A DNA stretch of 64,000 nt from Stereocaulon alpinum (lineage: Eukaryota; Ascomycota; Lecanoromycetes; Lecanorales; Stereocaulaceae), in assembly GCA_018257865.1 (NCBI GenBank), contig JAEUBA010000017.1, positions 62,001 through 126,000 on the forward strand. The letters run 5' to 3'. Below, piece after piece: positions 11,801 through 20,693 of the stretch (positions within the stretch are counted from its first letter, which is position 1; every line of letters starts with the position of its first letter). The notes under the pieces were generated by a model, which was not told the origin of the DNA, did no database searches, and saw nothing but the letters and a program-made list of their open reading frames with translations. The position numbers and the translations under genes are program-made.

Positions 11801-13754
11801 GAGGCCGGGCAGGTTGACGGCGCTGATGGGTGCATCTGGAGCGGGCAAGACCACGCTCTTGAATACACTTGCCCAAAGGGTTAATTTTGGGGTGGTCAGT
11901 GGCGACTTTCTGGTTGATGGAAGACCGCTACCGAAGTCGTTCCAAAGAGCCACTGGATTCGCCGAACAGATGGATGTTCATGAGCCTACTGCGACGATTC
12001 GAGAGGCTTTTCGCTTTTCTGCCCTTCTCAGACAACCCAAAGAGGTCCCGATCGAAGAAAAATATGCCTATTGCGAGACAATAATTGACCTACTTGAGAT
12101 GAGAAGTATTGCCGGCGCTACCATTGGGAAGATCGGTGAGGGCTTAAATCAAGAACAACGCAAGAGAGTCACAATTGGGGTTGAGCTTGCAAGCAAACCA
12201 GAACTTCTCATATTCCTGGATGAGCCAACATCAGGTCTCGACTCGGGAGCTGCTTTCAATATCATCCGCTTCCTACGGAAGCTCGCTGACAGTGGTCAAG
12301 CCTTACTGGTAACAATCCATCAACCTAGCTCTGTCCTCTTCGAGTATTTCGACGAGCTCATCCTACTCAAGTCCGGTGGTCGCGTTGTCTACCATGGCGA
12401 GCTTGGCAAGGACTCTCGAAGATTGATTGATTACTTTGAGCGAAATGGCGCCCACAAATGCCCTCCACAAGCCAATCCAGCGGAATATATGCTTGAAGCT
12501 ATCGGTGCTGGTGATCCTAATTACATAGGCAAAGATTGGGGTGACGTTTGGGCGAATTCGACAGAACATGAAGAACGGACTCAAGAGATCCAAGAGATGA
12601 TCAGCTCTAGGCGCAACGTTGCGTCTAAAAGTAAGACGGAGGATGATCGCGAGTACGCAATGCCTCTGGCCATACAGATATACACCGTTGTTCACCGCAG
12701 CTTCGTATCATACTGGCGTACACCGGATTACATGATCGGCAAGTTCTTGCTCCACATCGTGACAGGGCTCTTCAACACGTTCACATTCTATCATATCGGC
12801 AACGAGGTGATCGACATGCAATCACGACTCTTTTCAATCTTCTTGACCCTCACCATATCCCCACCACTGATTCAGCAACTCCAACCAAAATTCCTCGAGT
12901 TCCGCCAGATTTACAAACAGCGTGAGGCAAATTCGAAAATTTACTCCTGGATCGCGTTCACTACGGGTGCTGTATTGGTTGAATTACCCTATTCCATTGT
13001 TGCTGGTACGATGTATTACATGTGCTGGTGGTGGGGCGCCGTGGGCCGTGGCGCAAGCGCTTTTGATAACGCCTACACGTGGATGATGCTCATGTTGTTT
13101 GAACTATTCTTTGTCGGCTTCGGTCAAGCTATCGCTTCATTCTCACCCAATGAGCTCCTGGCGTCGCTCCTTGTACCCGTATTCTTCTTGTTCGTTGTAT
13201 CCTTCTGCGGCGCTGTTGTTCCCTACGCTGCTTTACCTAATGTAAGTCTACCCGCCATCTTACATCCTTTCCCACCTAGGCAGTCAATGAATATCCTGCT
13301 AATGCATCAACCACAGTTCTGGCAGTCATGGATGTACTACCTTACCCCATTCCGTTATCTCCTTGAAGGCTTCCTCTCTGTCGCCACGCACGGCCGTCCC
13401 GTCATCTGCGCTTCCAACGAATTTGCCCGTTTCGCTCCACCTCCAGGCCAGACATGTCAGTCCTACACTCAATCCTTCATCCAACAAGCAGGCGGCTACG
13501 TGCAGAATGGCACCGATGGGCTTTGCGAATTCTGCCAATATGCCAATGGTGACGAGTTCGCTGCTGGTTTCAACATCTTCTATAAGAACAAGTGGGAGGA
13601 CTATGGTATCTTTTGGGCGTATTGCGCTTTCAACTTCATGATGGTCTTTCTCTTTTCTTGGTTGTTCCTTGGGGGCTGGAAAACGGTCAAGGCCGTCTTC
13701 AGTCCGAGTGCTAGGAAACGGAGCGCGGCGCAAAAGGGCAGTGAGAAGGCTTAG
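8824..13754 (+). CDS. PDR/ABCG-type full-size ABC exporter
   Basis: Exons 8824-10850, 10901-13241 and 13317-13754 give 1601 residues in the PDR layout (NBD-TMD)x2. NBD1 (about 230-500) has the degenerate Walker A GRPGSGCS typical of this subfamily (Cys for Lys, near 287), the signature VSGGEKKR near 405 and a WDNSTRGLDAS Walker B region. NBD2 has a canonical Walker A GASGAGKTT near 985, the degenerate signature LNQEQRKR near 1090 and FLDEPTSGLDS. Membrane helices follow each NBD. The first 130 residues are Ser/Thr-rich and probably disordered. Intron 1 (50 bp) is needed to stay in frame at KHKT/FSFYRPSAYA. Intron 2 (75 bp) is in frame without a stop and is called from family alignment. Known role: ATP-driven export of lipophilic drugs or metabolites at the plasma membrane. 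Its neighbour suggests export of the reductase product, or self-protection. Confidence 0.92.
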
Positions 13755-14346
13755 CATCGTACTCGTGTGTAGGGCTACAAGGGGAAAGGTTTAGACATGG
13801 TTTAGCTTCAGGGTATAGATTTGATGGGGTCTCTGTACAGCGATGGCGATAGAGGTGTGACAGTATGCCGATAGACCACAATGAATGTTACCTGCTTCAT
13901 CCAATCTTACATGCAGAAGTGTACCATCCCCTAAGAACTCTCAAGACGCGAGAGTTGTCGTCATTGTGGGTCGTGACCTGGGGCTTGGCGTGAAGCTATC
14001 AAGGCTTTGGCTTGATGTTCCTCCGATTCTAGCCCTTCTCTTTACCTGACAACACTTCGACGACGACAGGCATCTCGCTTGATACGTACGTTAAGACTTG
14101 GTACTATTTCGTCGAAACGAGCCCACCCATGGCTTTAACGAGCTCGAGAGGATTTAAAAACCGACTCCATCGTCCTTGAGACTATAACTAATAAACAGAC
14201 ATTTATTCGATACTACCCAGACATTGAAGAACGAGCAAATAACCTACCAAATAGAGAATTACTTCGAACCATCTCTGTCTACATCAGCCCACAAAAAACA
14301 ATCAATCCACCCGAATTCATAGAGATTCGTCGAGCAAGCAAGCAAT
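13755..14346. other. intergenic, no gene seen
   Basis: This is the 3' flank of the ABC exporter, followed by the leader of the short frame at 14347. Nothing else is recognisable. Confidence 0.5.
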
Positions 14347-14508
14347 ATGTGCTGCCACACCCCCCAAATGCTCCAAATCCGCACCATGTCATCGACGGAG
14401 CTGCGCTACTGCCGTGGCCCCCTTTCATACACCGCAGCTCGTCAATATACACCCCTTTATAGCTTCCCGTTATGCTACGCTGCTGACGAACGGTGGTTGT
14501 GGATCTGA
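14347..14508 (+). CDS. short MCC-start frame, possible degraded relative of the 3403 gene
   Basis: This 53-residue frame begins MCCHTPQ and is preceded by AGCAAGCAAGCAAT, much like the AGCAAGCA leader before MCCQ at 3403. Downstream bases also look alike (CATCGACGRARYTG in both). No intron or second exon could be fixed. It may be a small gene, a truncated copy or a pseudogene; the frame is too short to decide. Confidence 0.3.
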   Translation: MCCHTPQMLQIRTMSSTELRYCRGPLSYTAARQYTPLYSFPLCYAADERWLWI

Positions 14509-14872
14509 GACGCTACGTGCGTACGATGAGGAGGTTTAGGGTGTTGGGAGGGGGGTTGGGGTTGGGTGTAGTGGAGTGAACGGGGGGGGATGTGGAGATA
14601 GGAAGCGTCAGGGAGGGAGAGAAGGGCTGGTGGATGCTGAGTGATCTATTTAGGGGGTTTTGGGGATGTAAGGGTATATATAGGGCGAGGGGAGTATCAG
14701 GGTGCTTAAGGAGGGGTTCGAGAGAGGGGAGGGGTTGAATTCCTCCAGCGACTTGGAGGGTGTTGCACGCAGTGAGACGACACATGATTGTGGAGGAGCT
14801 GAATGTCTGAACGGATATGCAAGGATGATGCATTAGTTGTATGCTAAATAGCTATGGATATACATACATCAC
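14509..14872. other. intergenic, no gene seen
   Basis: G-rich sequence lies between the short frame and the LINE insertion; one open frame on the minus strand (14513-14833) is low-complexity Pro/Ser-rich and looks like a shadow. The last 13 bases (14860-14872) are the left target duplication of the LINE copy. Confidence 0.4.
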
Positions 14873-15616
14873 ATTCCCGAGCACTCTCGCACACCCGCAC
14901 AGAAGGAACCATTGTTCGGAGAAAGGTATAACTACCATCTGAAGCTTAGGAAGGCAGAAAGCTCAATGGCGGTCTAACTCCGCAGTGGTAAGAATGGATT
15001 CAACCACTTCCTGTATAAAGCGAAGGTACCTAGGATCCGCAGTACCCGATGTAGCTGCGGCTGGAGGAACCAGGACGCGAAGCATATCCTTCTATACTGC
15101 CTAGAACTCAGCGACACTCGGGGAGAGCTTATTAAGGAGGTAGAGACCTACAACTTTCAGGTTATACTAGTAGAGGTTGCTGGTATAAGGGTAGCGGCAA
15201 GATAGCTAGTTAGGTTAGGATTCCTAACACAGTACCGACTCGCTAGGGAACAGCTCTCCCAGTCTAAGCTCCCTAATAGAGTGGAACCGACAACAAAACC
15301 CCTCCTAAAGATAAAGAAGCCCAAGCGTAAGGCGAAGCCGAAGGCAGTAGAGCTGCCGGAGTGTTATAGGGCCTATTAAGGCAACGGAGACTATTGCTAC
15401 TGGTAAGATAGAGCTTAGCGGTAAGGTCAGATAGGCGGAGCAGGAAGGCAAGTAAGCCGATAAGCGAAAGTTTTTAGCCAGAAGAGGCGACTCTTGAAAG
15501 GTTTCTTTCGCGTCTAGAGGGCTCGCGGCCCCCTGGATTTCTCAATAATATAGAAGAACACCCTCATTAGTATATATAAATACTAGAATAGGCGTATAAA
15601 TCAAATCAATCAATCA
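14873..15616 (+). mobile_element. 5'-truncated LINE copy (I/Tad-like 3' end)
   Basis: A 13-bp target duplication ATACATACATCAC flanks the copy at 14860-14872 and 15617-15629. The 744-bp copy ends in a tail of ATCA-type repeats. Near its start, around 14990-15190, broken frames read like the C-terminus of a LINE reverse transcriptase, including a CxCG...H..xxC zinc-type pattern (CSCGWRNQDAKHILLYC). Several in-frame stops are present, so it is dead. The same element, more mutated and 5'-shorter, is at 31278-31870, and its last 57 bp or so are shared with the 1.19-kb elements in the island. Confidence 0.82.
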
Positions 15617-15900
15617 ATACATACATCACTCCAAACTCCACGTCCATGTCCAAGCACTCAGGTTTCCATACTTCTGCTATTGGAACGAAAATTTACGTAT
15701 TTCAAAAGCGCCTCGAGTTTTCGTCACCAGCTCCTAGTACTATACGCAGCAAATCCTTCAATACTCGTTGCGGTCCAAATCATCTCTGTTCCTGAGGCCT
15801 TAGTAGTAGTAGGGCCTGTTCTTGGCATTAATTTCTCCATATCTGGCTGCACATCTGTCCGAGGATGTCTTCGTGCCCGCATTTCTTCTGCTTCTACAAC

Positions 15901-16283
15901 TTAGCCGCAGTACGCTTCAGACCAATCCTGCAGCAGTCCGTCCGAAACGCCTAGTGCCTGCCTGCAGGCAGGGGTAATTTGAAGGTCCTAGATCTATAAT
16001 CAGCCAAATCTGCAGCGAGGAAATGCAAAACGAGTATGGAGCGATCGGTAGAGGAAAGTGATACCTGATTAGCCAAACATATGTTGATGATACTCATCCG
16101 ATTTGCAGCTCTAGCCTCCACTATACTCTGTTTCCCCACTTGCCGTGACAGCAAACTAAAGACGCCGAAGGCAATGGCGGCGAGTATGGTGATGAATTGA
16201 GATAGCCAATTAAAGGTACGAGTAGCTGCGGTGGGAAGCTGGCCGTGGCACGTCGGGCACGGGGTGGTTGGTTTGATCGACAT
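15901..16283 (-). CDS. small hypothetical protein with one membrane segment
   Basis: Exon 1 (16283-16065) and exon 2 (15957-15901) are joined by a 107-bp phase-0 intron with donor GTATCA and acceptor GGCAG; the product is 91 residues. Residues 1-20 include CPTC, residues about 28-45 (FITILAAIAFGVFSLL) form a likely membrane helix, and the spliced C-terminus reads ALGVSDGLLQDWSEAYCG. The splice was chosen because it gives the most protein-like end; without it the frame runs on into unlikely sequence. Small single-helix proteins of this type occur in filamentous fungi, but no function can be given. Confidence 0.5.
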
Positions 16284-17321
16284 TCAACCTACAATGAGAA
16301 ACTTTGTTCTGCTTTATTTCTTCTATGTTTCTGCTTTTGCGTTCCACTTTGCGAACAGTGGGTGGGTGTTGAGTTGTATACGTAAGTAAGGTGACGGCAC
16401 AGCCACGATGCAGCCTGATGGCTACGGGAGAGGCGGTGTTCAAAGATTCGTATTACCCGAGGCTGATTTGAGGTCGTGGCTATGATTGTGTATGATAAGC
16501 CCTCCGACGATCGCTACGAGTGCATCACCACCCAGCTTGGAAGGCATGCATACTCTCGCGCGCATTCTAAGCAAAAAACGAACATGCAGGTTTGAATTGT
16601 TGACAGGAAACACATATGGAGCTTCTCATGTTGCTCCATATGGGACCTGACGCTACGGCGGAGCGGTCTTGACCTTCAAGGGTGTCTTCTTCTCCGGGAG
16701 CGATTCTATGGGGGAGGCGGGAATAGCCCACCTCGGCATTAAGATTCATGGCTTGCGTCCAAGGCGGAGGAAGGCTGTCAGAGTGCGGAAATACTTCTAA
16801 CCCCTTGTCGTTCCCAGACGAGCCAGAGGACTGTATGTATGTATCACTACATCTTGTATATATTATTGAGTGAGAGATAACTCGAGCAATAGTTGTTCAC
16901 TAATTGACGGCGCTGTTCGTCAGCAATCCAAACCTCCCATAATGTCATGAAGCATTAATATCGAGACCCTCATGCAATCATGGATACAGAATTGTCGAGT
17001 AATTCTGCGCAGGCATGGTAAAGCTCGCCCGATTCACCCCTTCTACGTCCTCGATCCTCCTCACAAAACTTCCAGAAACAGGAAACATCAACATGCACTT
17101 ACGGAGACCTCTCATCTACCTGAATTCATCCGACCGCCTCCCAACCCTGTCACCTTCTTCTTCCCCAGGCCTACAGATGACACGATGAAGCCCAAGGTCA
17201 TCACGTATCGAGATCCATATTCTATCGATATTGACATCTAATGTCTCATCCTATTCCAGGATCACGCTCCACGACACCCACAAGCCTCTCTACCAACCAA
17301 CATGACAATCAGTCCCCTACC
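16284..17321. other. intergenic, no gene seen
   Basis: Open frames at 16972-17241 and 17241-17588 (plus) lack a recognisable pattern; the second overlaps the minus-strand gene at 17322. No repeat or RNA gene is evident. Confidence 0.4.
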
Positions 17322-17744
17322 TCACCTACCAACTCGGCCTTGCGCTTCCATCTTCGCCTTCCTGTCCAAATACTCAGCATACGCCCTATCATGCCTCTCC
17401 TTCTCGCTCCACACACTCTCCTCCTTCCCCGACCCCAGCCCCTCCACCTCAATCCACCCACTCTCCAGCTCACGCAATCGCTCCACCAATTTCGCTCTCC
17501 TCTGCCGCGCCCAGGACCGGAGATAAAAGTCCTGTATCTCAACATCAGTCTTGGCATTCTTGAGCTTTGGCTCGGGGTCGACGCTTAGTGATGCTAGGAG
17601 ACGATGTAATGACTGGATTTCGGACTCGTAGTGCTGGTTGCCTTTGATGTATGTCTTCTTTCGCGCCTGTTTCGGCGCTGGCGCATTTGAGGATGACGAG
17701 GCTGGACCGCTTGCGGGGTGGGATGATGGGTTGGTGGGCGGCAT
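17322..17744 (-). CDS. hypothetical protein, charged helical
   Basis: This 140-residue protein starts at the ATG at 17744; an in-frame ATG at 17894 would add 50 His/Pro-rich residues that look like translated leader. The first 35 residues are Pro/Ser-rich. From about residue 40 the chain is helical and charged, with FYLRSWARQRRAKLVERLRELESGW and an E/K-rich C-terminus, so a coiled coil is possible. No catalytic motif, signal or membrane helix. Family not recognised. Confidence 0.55.
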   Translation of the reverse strand: MPPTNPSSHPASGPASSSSNAPAPKQARKKTYIKGNQHYESEIQSLHRLLASLSVDPEPKLKNAKTDVEIQDFYLRSWARQRRAKLVERLRELESGWIEVEGLGSGKEESVWSEKERHDRAYAEYLDRKAKMEAQGRVGR

Positions 17745-18401
17745 GGTGTGCTGGTGTTGTGTAGGAGGTTCGGGGCGATGGGAATGAGGGAGATGATAGG
17801 GTTGTGGGTGGTGGTGGTGGTGCTTGATCGATCGAAATGTCGAGGGCGAGTTTGTGATGCGGTTGGATGTGTTGCAGGTATGTATCCAGCGCATGATCTA
17901 GGGAATGTTGGAGGGAGTTGTTTTGATTCGATCTCTTGTTATCGCTGTTGCAGAGACCGAATCGTCTATCGACATGTGAGGTCTTAGCGTGTTGTAGCCA
18001 CTTTGCTGCTCGGTCCTAGCATATCATGTCATGATTTGCTCGCTGTGTTAGGAGTGAAGAGCTTGCCTGAATCGCATATGCTATGAGATTAAATTGCGTT
18101 GTAGCTAATCTCCTGGAAAAGCTGAGCTAAAATGTAATTGTAGTTTGATAAAATCTAGCATATGCACTTAATAGCTCCAAGATAACTCGTAGACATGGAT
18201 TAGCTCTATACAAAGTTCTATGACGCTAGATGGAGATTAACTCATGTTGCATGCAATCTAATCATTCATTGCCTTAAGGCTATCATTGCTTTTTGCCGTT
18301 GAGGCGCTGTGTTCTATATCAAGTCGTGAAACTGTCGTGAAGATCATGAAGAGCATATAGATCAACAATGCTTGTCGTCCCTTCTCTATGCGACACCCTT
18401 T
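17745..18401. other. intergenic, no gene seen
   Basis: This AT-leaning stretch lies between two minus-strand genes and serves as promoter of the 17744 gene and 3' flank of the 18402 gene. Nothing specific is seen. Confidence 0.4.
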
Positions 18402-20693
18402 CTATTCCGGTAAATCGTCAACTGTGTTGAAATCACTTTCTATGAGCGCGCCGGCCCTAAATGAGTCGTTGAAGTATTGGTCATCGCTCTCACCCAGAAT
18501 AGCATTATAGGTCGCATCTTCATTTGATTTATCATTTGTCCCATTGGCTGGATGTTCTTCCAACCTCGAAGCTTGAAGCCTATCAAAGGGTTCCGCAGCG
18601 ATTATATCGCCAACTCCTTCCAAGACCTGTTCATTAGTTTCCTCTGCTGAATGCGCTGCCCATTGCATCGCCCATTCACTAGCAGACACGTCTTCAGTAA
18701 TGTTCGTAGCATCATACATCCTGGTATCAGCGGTATTCTCAGCAGGGATCCCCAACAGCTGCCCGGCAATTGCTTCAGTCAACTCTGGCGCCGGGACTTG
18801 GCTGAAGGAGCCAAGCCATTTCCCGATCAGGACGAGCGGTGGTGCCTGTCCAGGTAAACCCCATTTGCTACGATGAAGAGTTTGAAGTCGTTGGTACTGT
18901 TCTGTATAGGACTCTTCGTCCGGCATAGCAGGAGGTCCTTCGCGATGAAATCGCTGATAGTCGAGGCACGTGTAGAGCAAAGCCGCTTTGATATTGAGCT
19001 TCTCAGCTAGGTTTTGGGGCCGGACGTAGCGAAGATCTTGTGGAGGTGGAGGTGCTGATACCACCGGCACTGTGGTGTCAATGTCATCTCCAAAATCAAA
19101 ATCCGGAACATCTTTCAGGACTCTATCTCCGAAATCGAAGCTGTGTAGGTCGGCACCGACTGCCGGCTCGCACTGAGTCTCGTTTGAGGTCTGAACGGCC
19201 GGTATAGCAAACGATGCCTGTTGTTCCTCTTCCGCTGGTTGCGAATCAAGTGTTGATCTTGTAATTGGGCTCCTTCTTACTCGCTTTTGCTGAGGCTGCA
19301 GGAAATATTCATCAATGTCGTCGTCATTGTCATCGTCGTATCCGCGCTTTCGGGAGCCATCTGTCGCTGGTGAGGAACTCTGCGAGTTCGTATCGAGACA
19401 GCTATTTTGCATGTACTCGTCACCCTGAGATGGGGTCGTTGATGCTTGCCGTCGAGCCGACTCCTGTCTCTCGAGCTTCTGTAGCCGTCTGGCAGCCTTC
19501 ATAGCTCTTAACTCTCGCTCTTCGTCAGTGATAGCACGGCCACCTGCCTTTTCAGGATTTTTACCTGCATTTCCTAGCTTACGCCTCTCTTTCTCGTACT
19601 TGGATGGTGGAGCAAGGCCCTCCGTTGTCAATACCTGCGAGCCTATCAGTGGCGATCCTTCAGCTACTAGTCGCTCCAGAGTAAATCTTCTGAGCCCATT
19701 CTCTCTCTCTCGATACGCCCAGGCTGGGCACTCATAATCGCGCCTGAACCTCAGAAGCCGATGGTTGAAGGTACTAAGGCCGAAAAGTGCTCTCGTCGCT
19801 CCGCTCTTGTTCTGGACAGTTCGAGGCATACGGGCTCTGATATCTGGAATTGTCATCGGATAGATACGTCGGAGTGCTTCCATCCTCGCACCTTCAAGTT
19901 GGGAGGAGAAGCAACGCGGGAGGCCCGGCCAGTCATTGATGGGATTGTCGTCAGGATCAAGCATTAAGAGACCATTGAACATCATGAAGCCTGAACAAAC
20001 TGGTTCGGTGGTTCGTGCCAGCGGCGGGTCGAGCAGGTACATCACTTGGTTCCCTTCATCGTCCCGAATATTGCTCCAAGTTGAGCGATTCTCGAGGTCC
20101 CAATGCTGCTGACCATAAGCATGAGAGATCGTGGTGATGTCGTCTTGATGGACTCCATGCTTCGGCGTATGGTCATAATGACCAAGCAAGTTGTCTAAAC
20201 GGATCATCTCATTTCTATATTCATCATGCGGAGCAGCCGGTCGCCAGTTCTGTTGATCCTCGTCCCACCACTCAAGTCCATTGGCTACAATTCGAATCTT
20301 GCCTTTGGGCATGTCACGGGCACCGATATTGCCATGTTGGGCCTCGATCATCTGTCGTCTCGCTTGACGCTTGGACGGTGGAGGATCCTTAGTAGATTTG
20401 GCTTTCCCCTTGGCCGGACGTTTTGTTTTTGACGTAGTCGGCTCTGGGGGAGCTTGAACTTGTGCTTCTGCCTCCGCCAGGAAGGAGGGACCAATTACTT
20501 CATCGTTTAGGCGAGACGAGTGCTGATAACCGGCATTGGGAGGATAGAATGGCGGTACATGGTTGAAGCTTGGTGTAGTGTGGTACATCTGCTCCGAATC
20601 ATCACGCCGCCATGCTAGCAAAGCCTCCTCTGGGAGCCATTCGTCGGTTGATGCATCTTGGAAAGGATTGTGCCGATAGCCGTAACCGTTCAT
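18402..20693 (-). CDS. hypothetical protein, family shared with the 25335-27361 gene
   Basis: A single open frame of 763 residues without introns. The N-terminal 120 residues are disordered and contain a basic Lys/Arg/Pro patch (KTKRPAKGKAKSTK, about 88-101) that could be a nuclear signal. A middle block contains NGLEWWDEDQQNWRPA, then IRARMP and LRFRRDYECPAWAYRE; a second ordered block near 590-650 contains YQRLQTLHRSKWGLPGQAPPL. Between them is an acidic/Gln/Ser-rich linker (about 410-530). The same order of blocks appears in the spliced gene at 25335-27361: IARMP, MRFFRARAGAISW, then a W.....GRAPQL segment. This suggests two members of one family. No known domain recognised. Lack of introns contrasts with its relative. 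Confidence 0.7.
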   Translation of the reverse strand: MNGYGYRHNPFQDASTDEWLPEEALLAWRRDDSEQMYHTTPSFNHVPPFYPPNAGYQHSSRLNDEVIGPSFLAEAEAQVQAPPEPTTSKTKRPAKGKAKSTKDPPPSKRQARRQMIEAQHGNIGARDMPKGKIRIVANGLEWWDEDQQNWRPAAPHDEYRNEMIRLDNLLGHYDHTPKHGVHQDDITTISHAYGQQHWDLENRSTWSNIRDDEGNQVMYLLDPPLARTTEPVCSGFMMFNGLLMLDPDDNPINDWPGLPRCFSSQLEGARMEALRRIYPMTIPDIRARMPRTVQNKSGATRALFGLSTFNHRLLRFRRDYECPAWAYRERENGLRRFTLERLVAEGSPLIGSQVLTTEGLAPPSKYEKERRKLGNAGKNPEKAGGRAITDEERELRAMKAARRLQKLERQESARRQASTTPSQGDEYMQNSCLDTNSQSSSPATDGSRKRGYDDDNDDDIDEYFLQPQQKRVRRSPITRSTLDSQPAEEEQQASFAIPAVQTSNETQCEPAVGADLHSFDFGDRVLKDVPDFDFGDDIDTTVPVVSAPPPPQDLRYVRPQNLAEKLNIKAALLYTCLDYQRFHREGPPAMPDEESYTEQYQRLQTLHRSKWGLPGQAPPLVLIGKWLGSFSQVPAPELTEAIAGQLLGIPAENTADTRMYDATNITEDVSASEWAMQWAAHSAEETNEQVLEGVGDIIAAEPFDRLQASRLEEHPANGTNDKSNEDATYNAILGESDDQYFNDSFRAGALIESDFNTVDDLPE

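Noticed and set aside
13755..13900. Tail of the exporter as part of a longer reading frame
   Set aside because: The TAG at 13752-13754 ends the protein at the usual place for the family; nothing downstream continues it.
16972..17588. Two adjacent plus-strand frames rich in Pro/Ser/Leu
   Set aside because: Most of the second frame is antisense to the more convincing minus-strand gene at 17322-17744; both look like shadows of pyrimidine-rich sequence.
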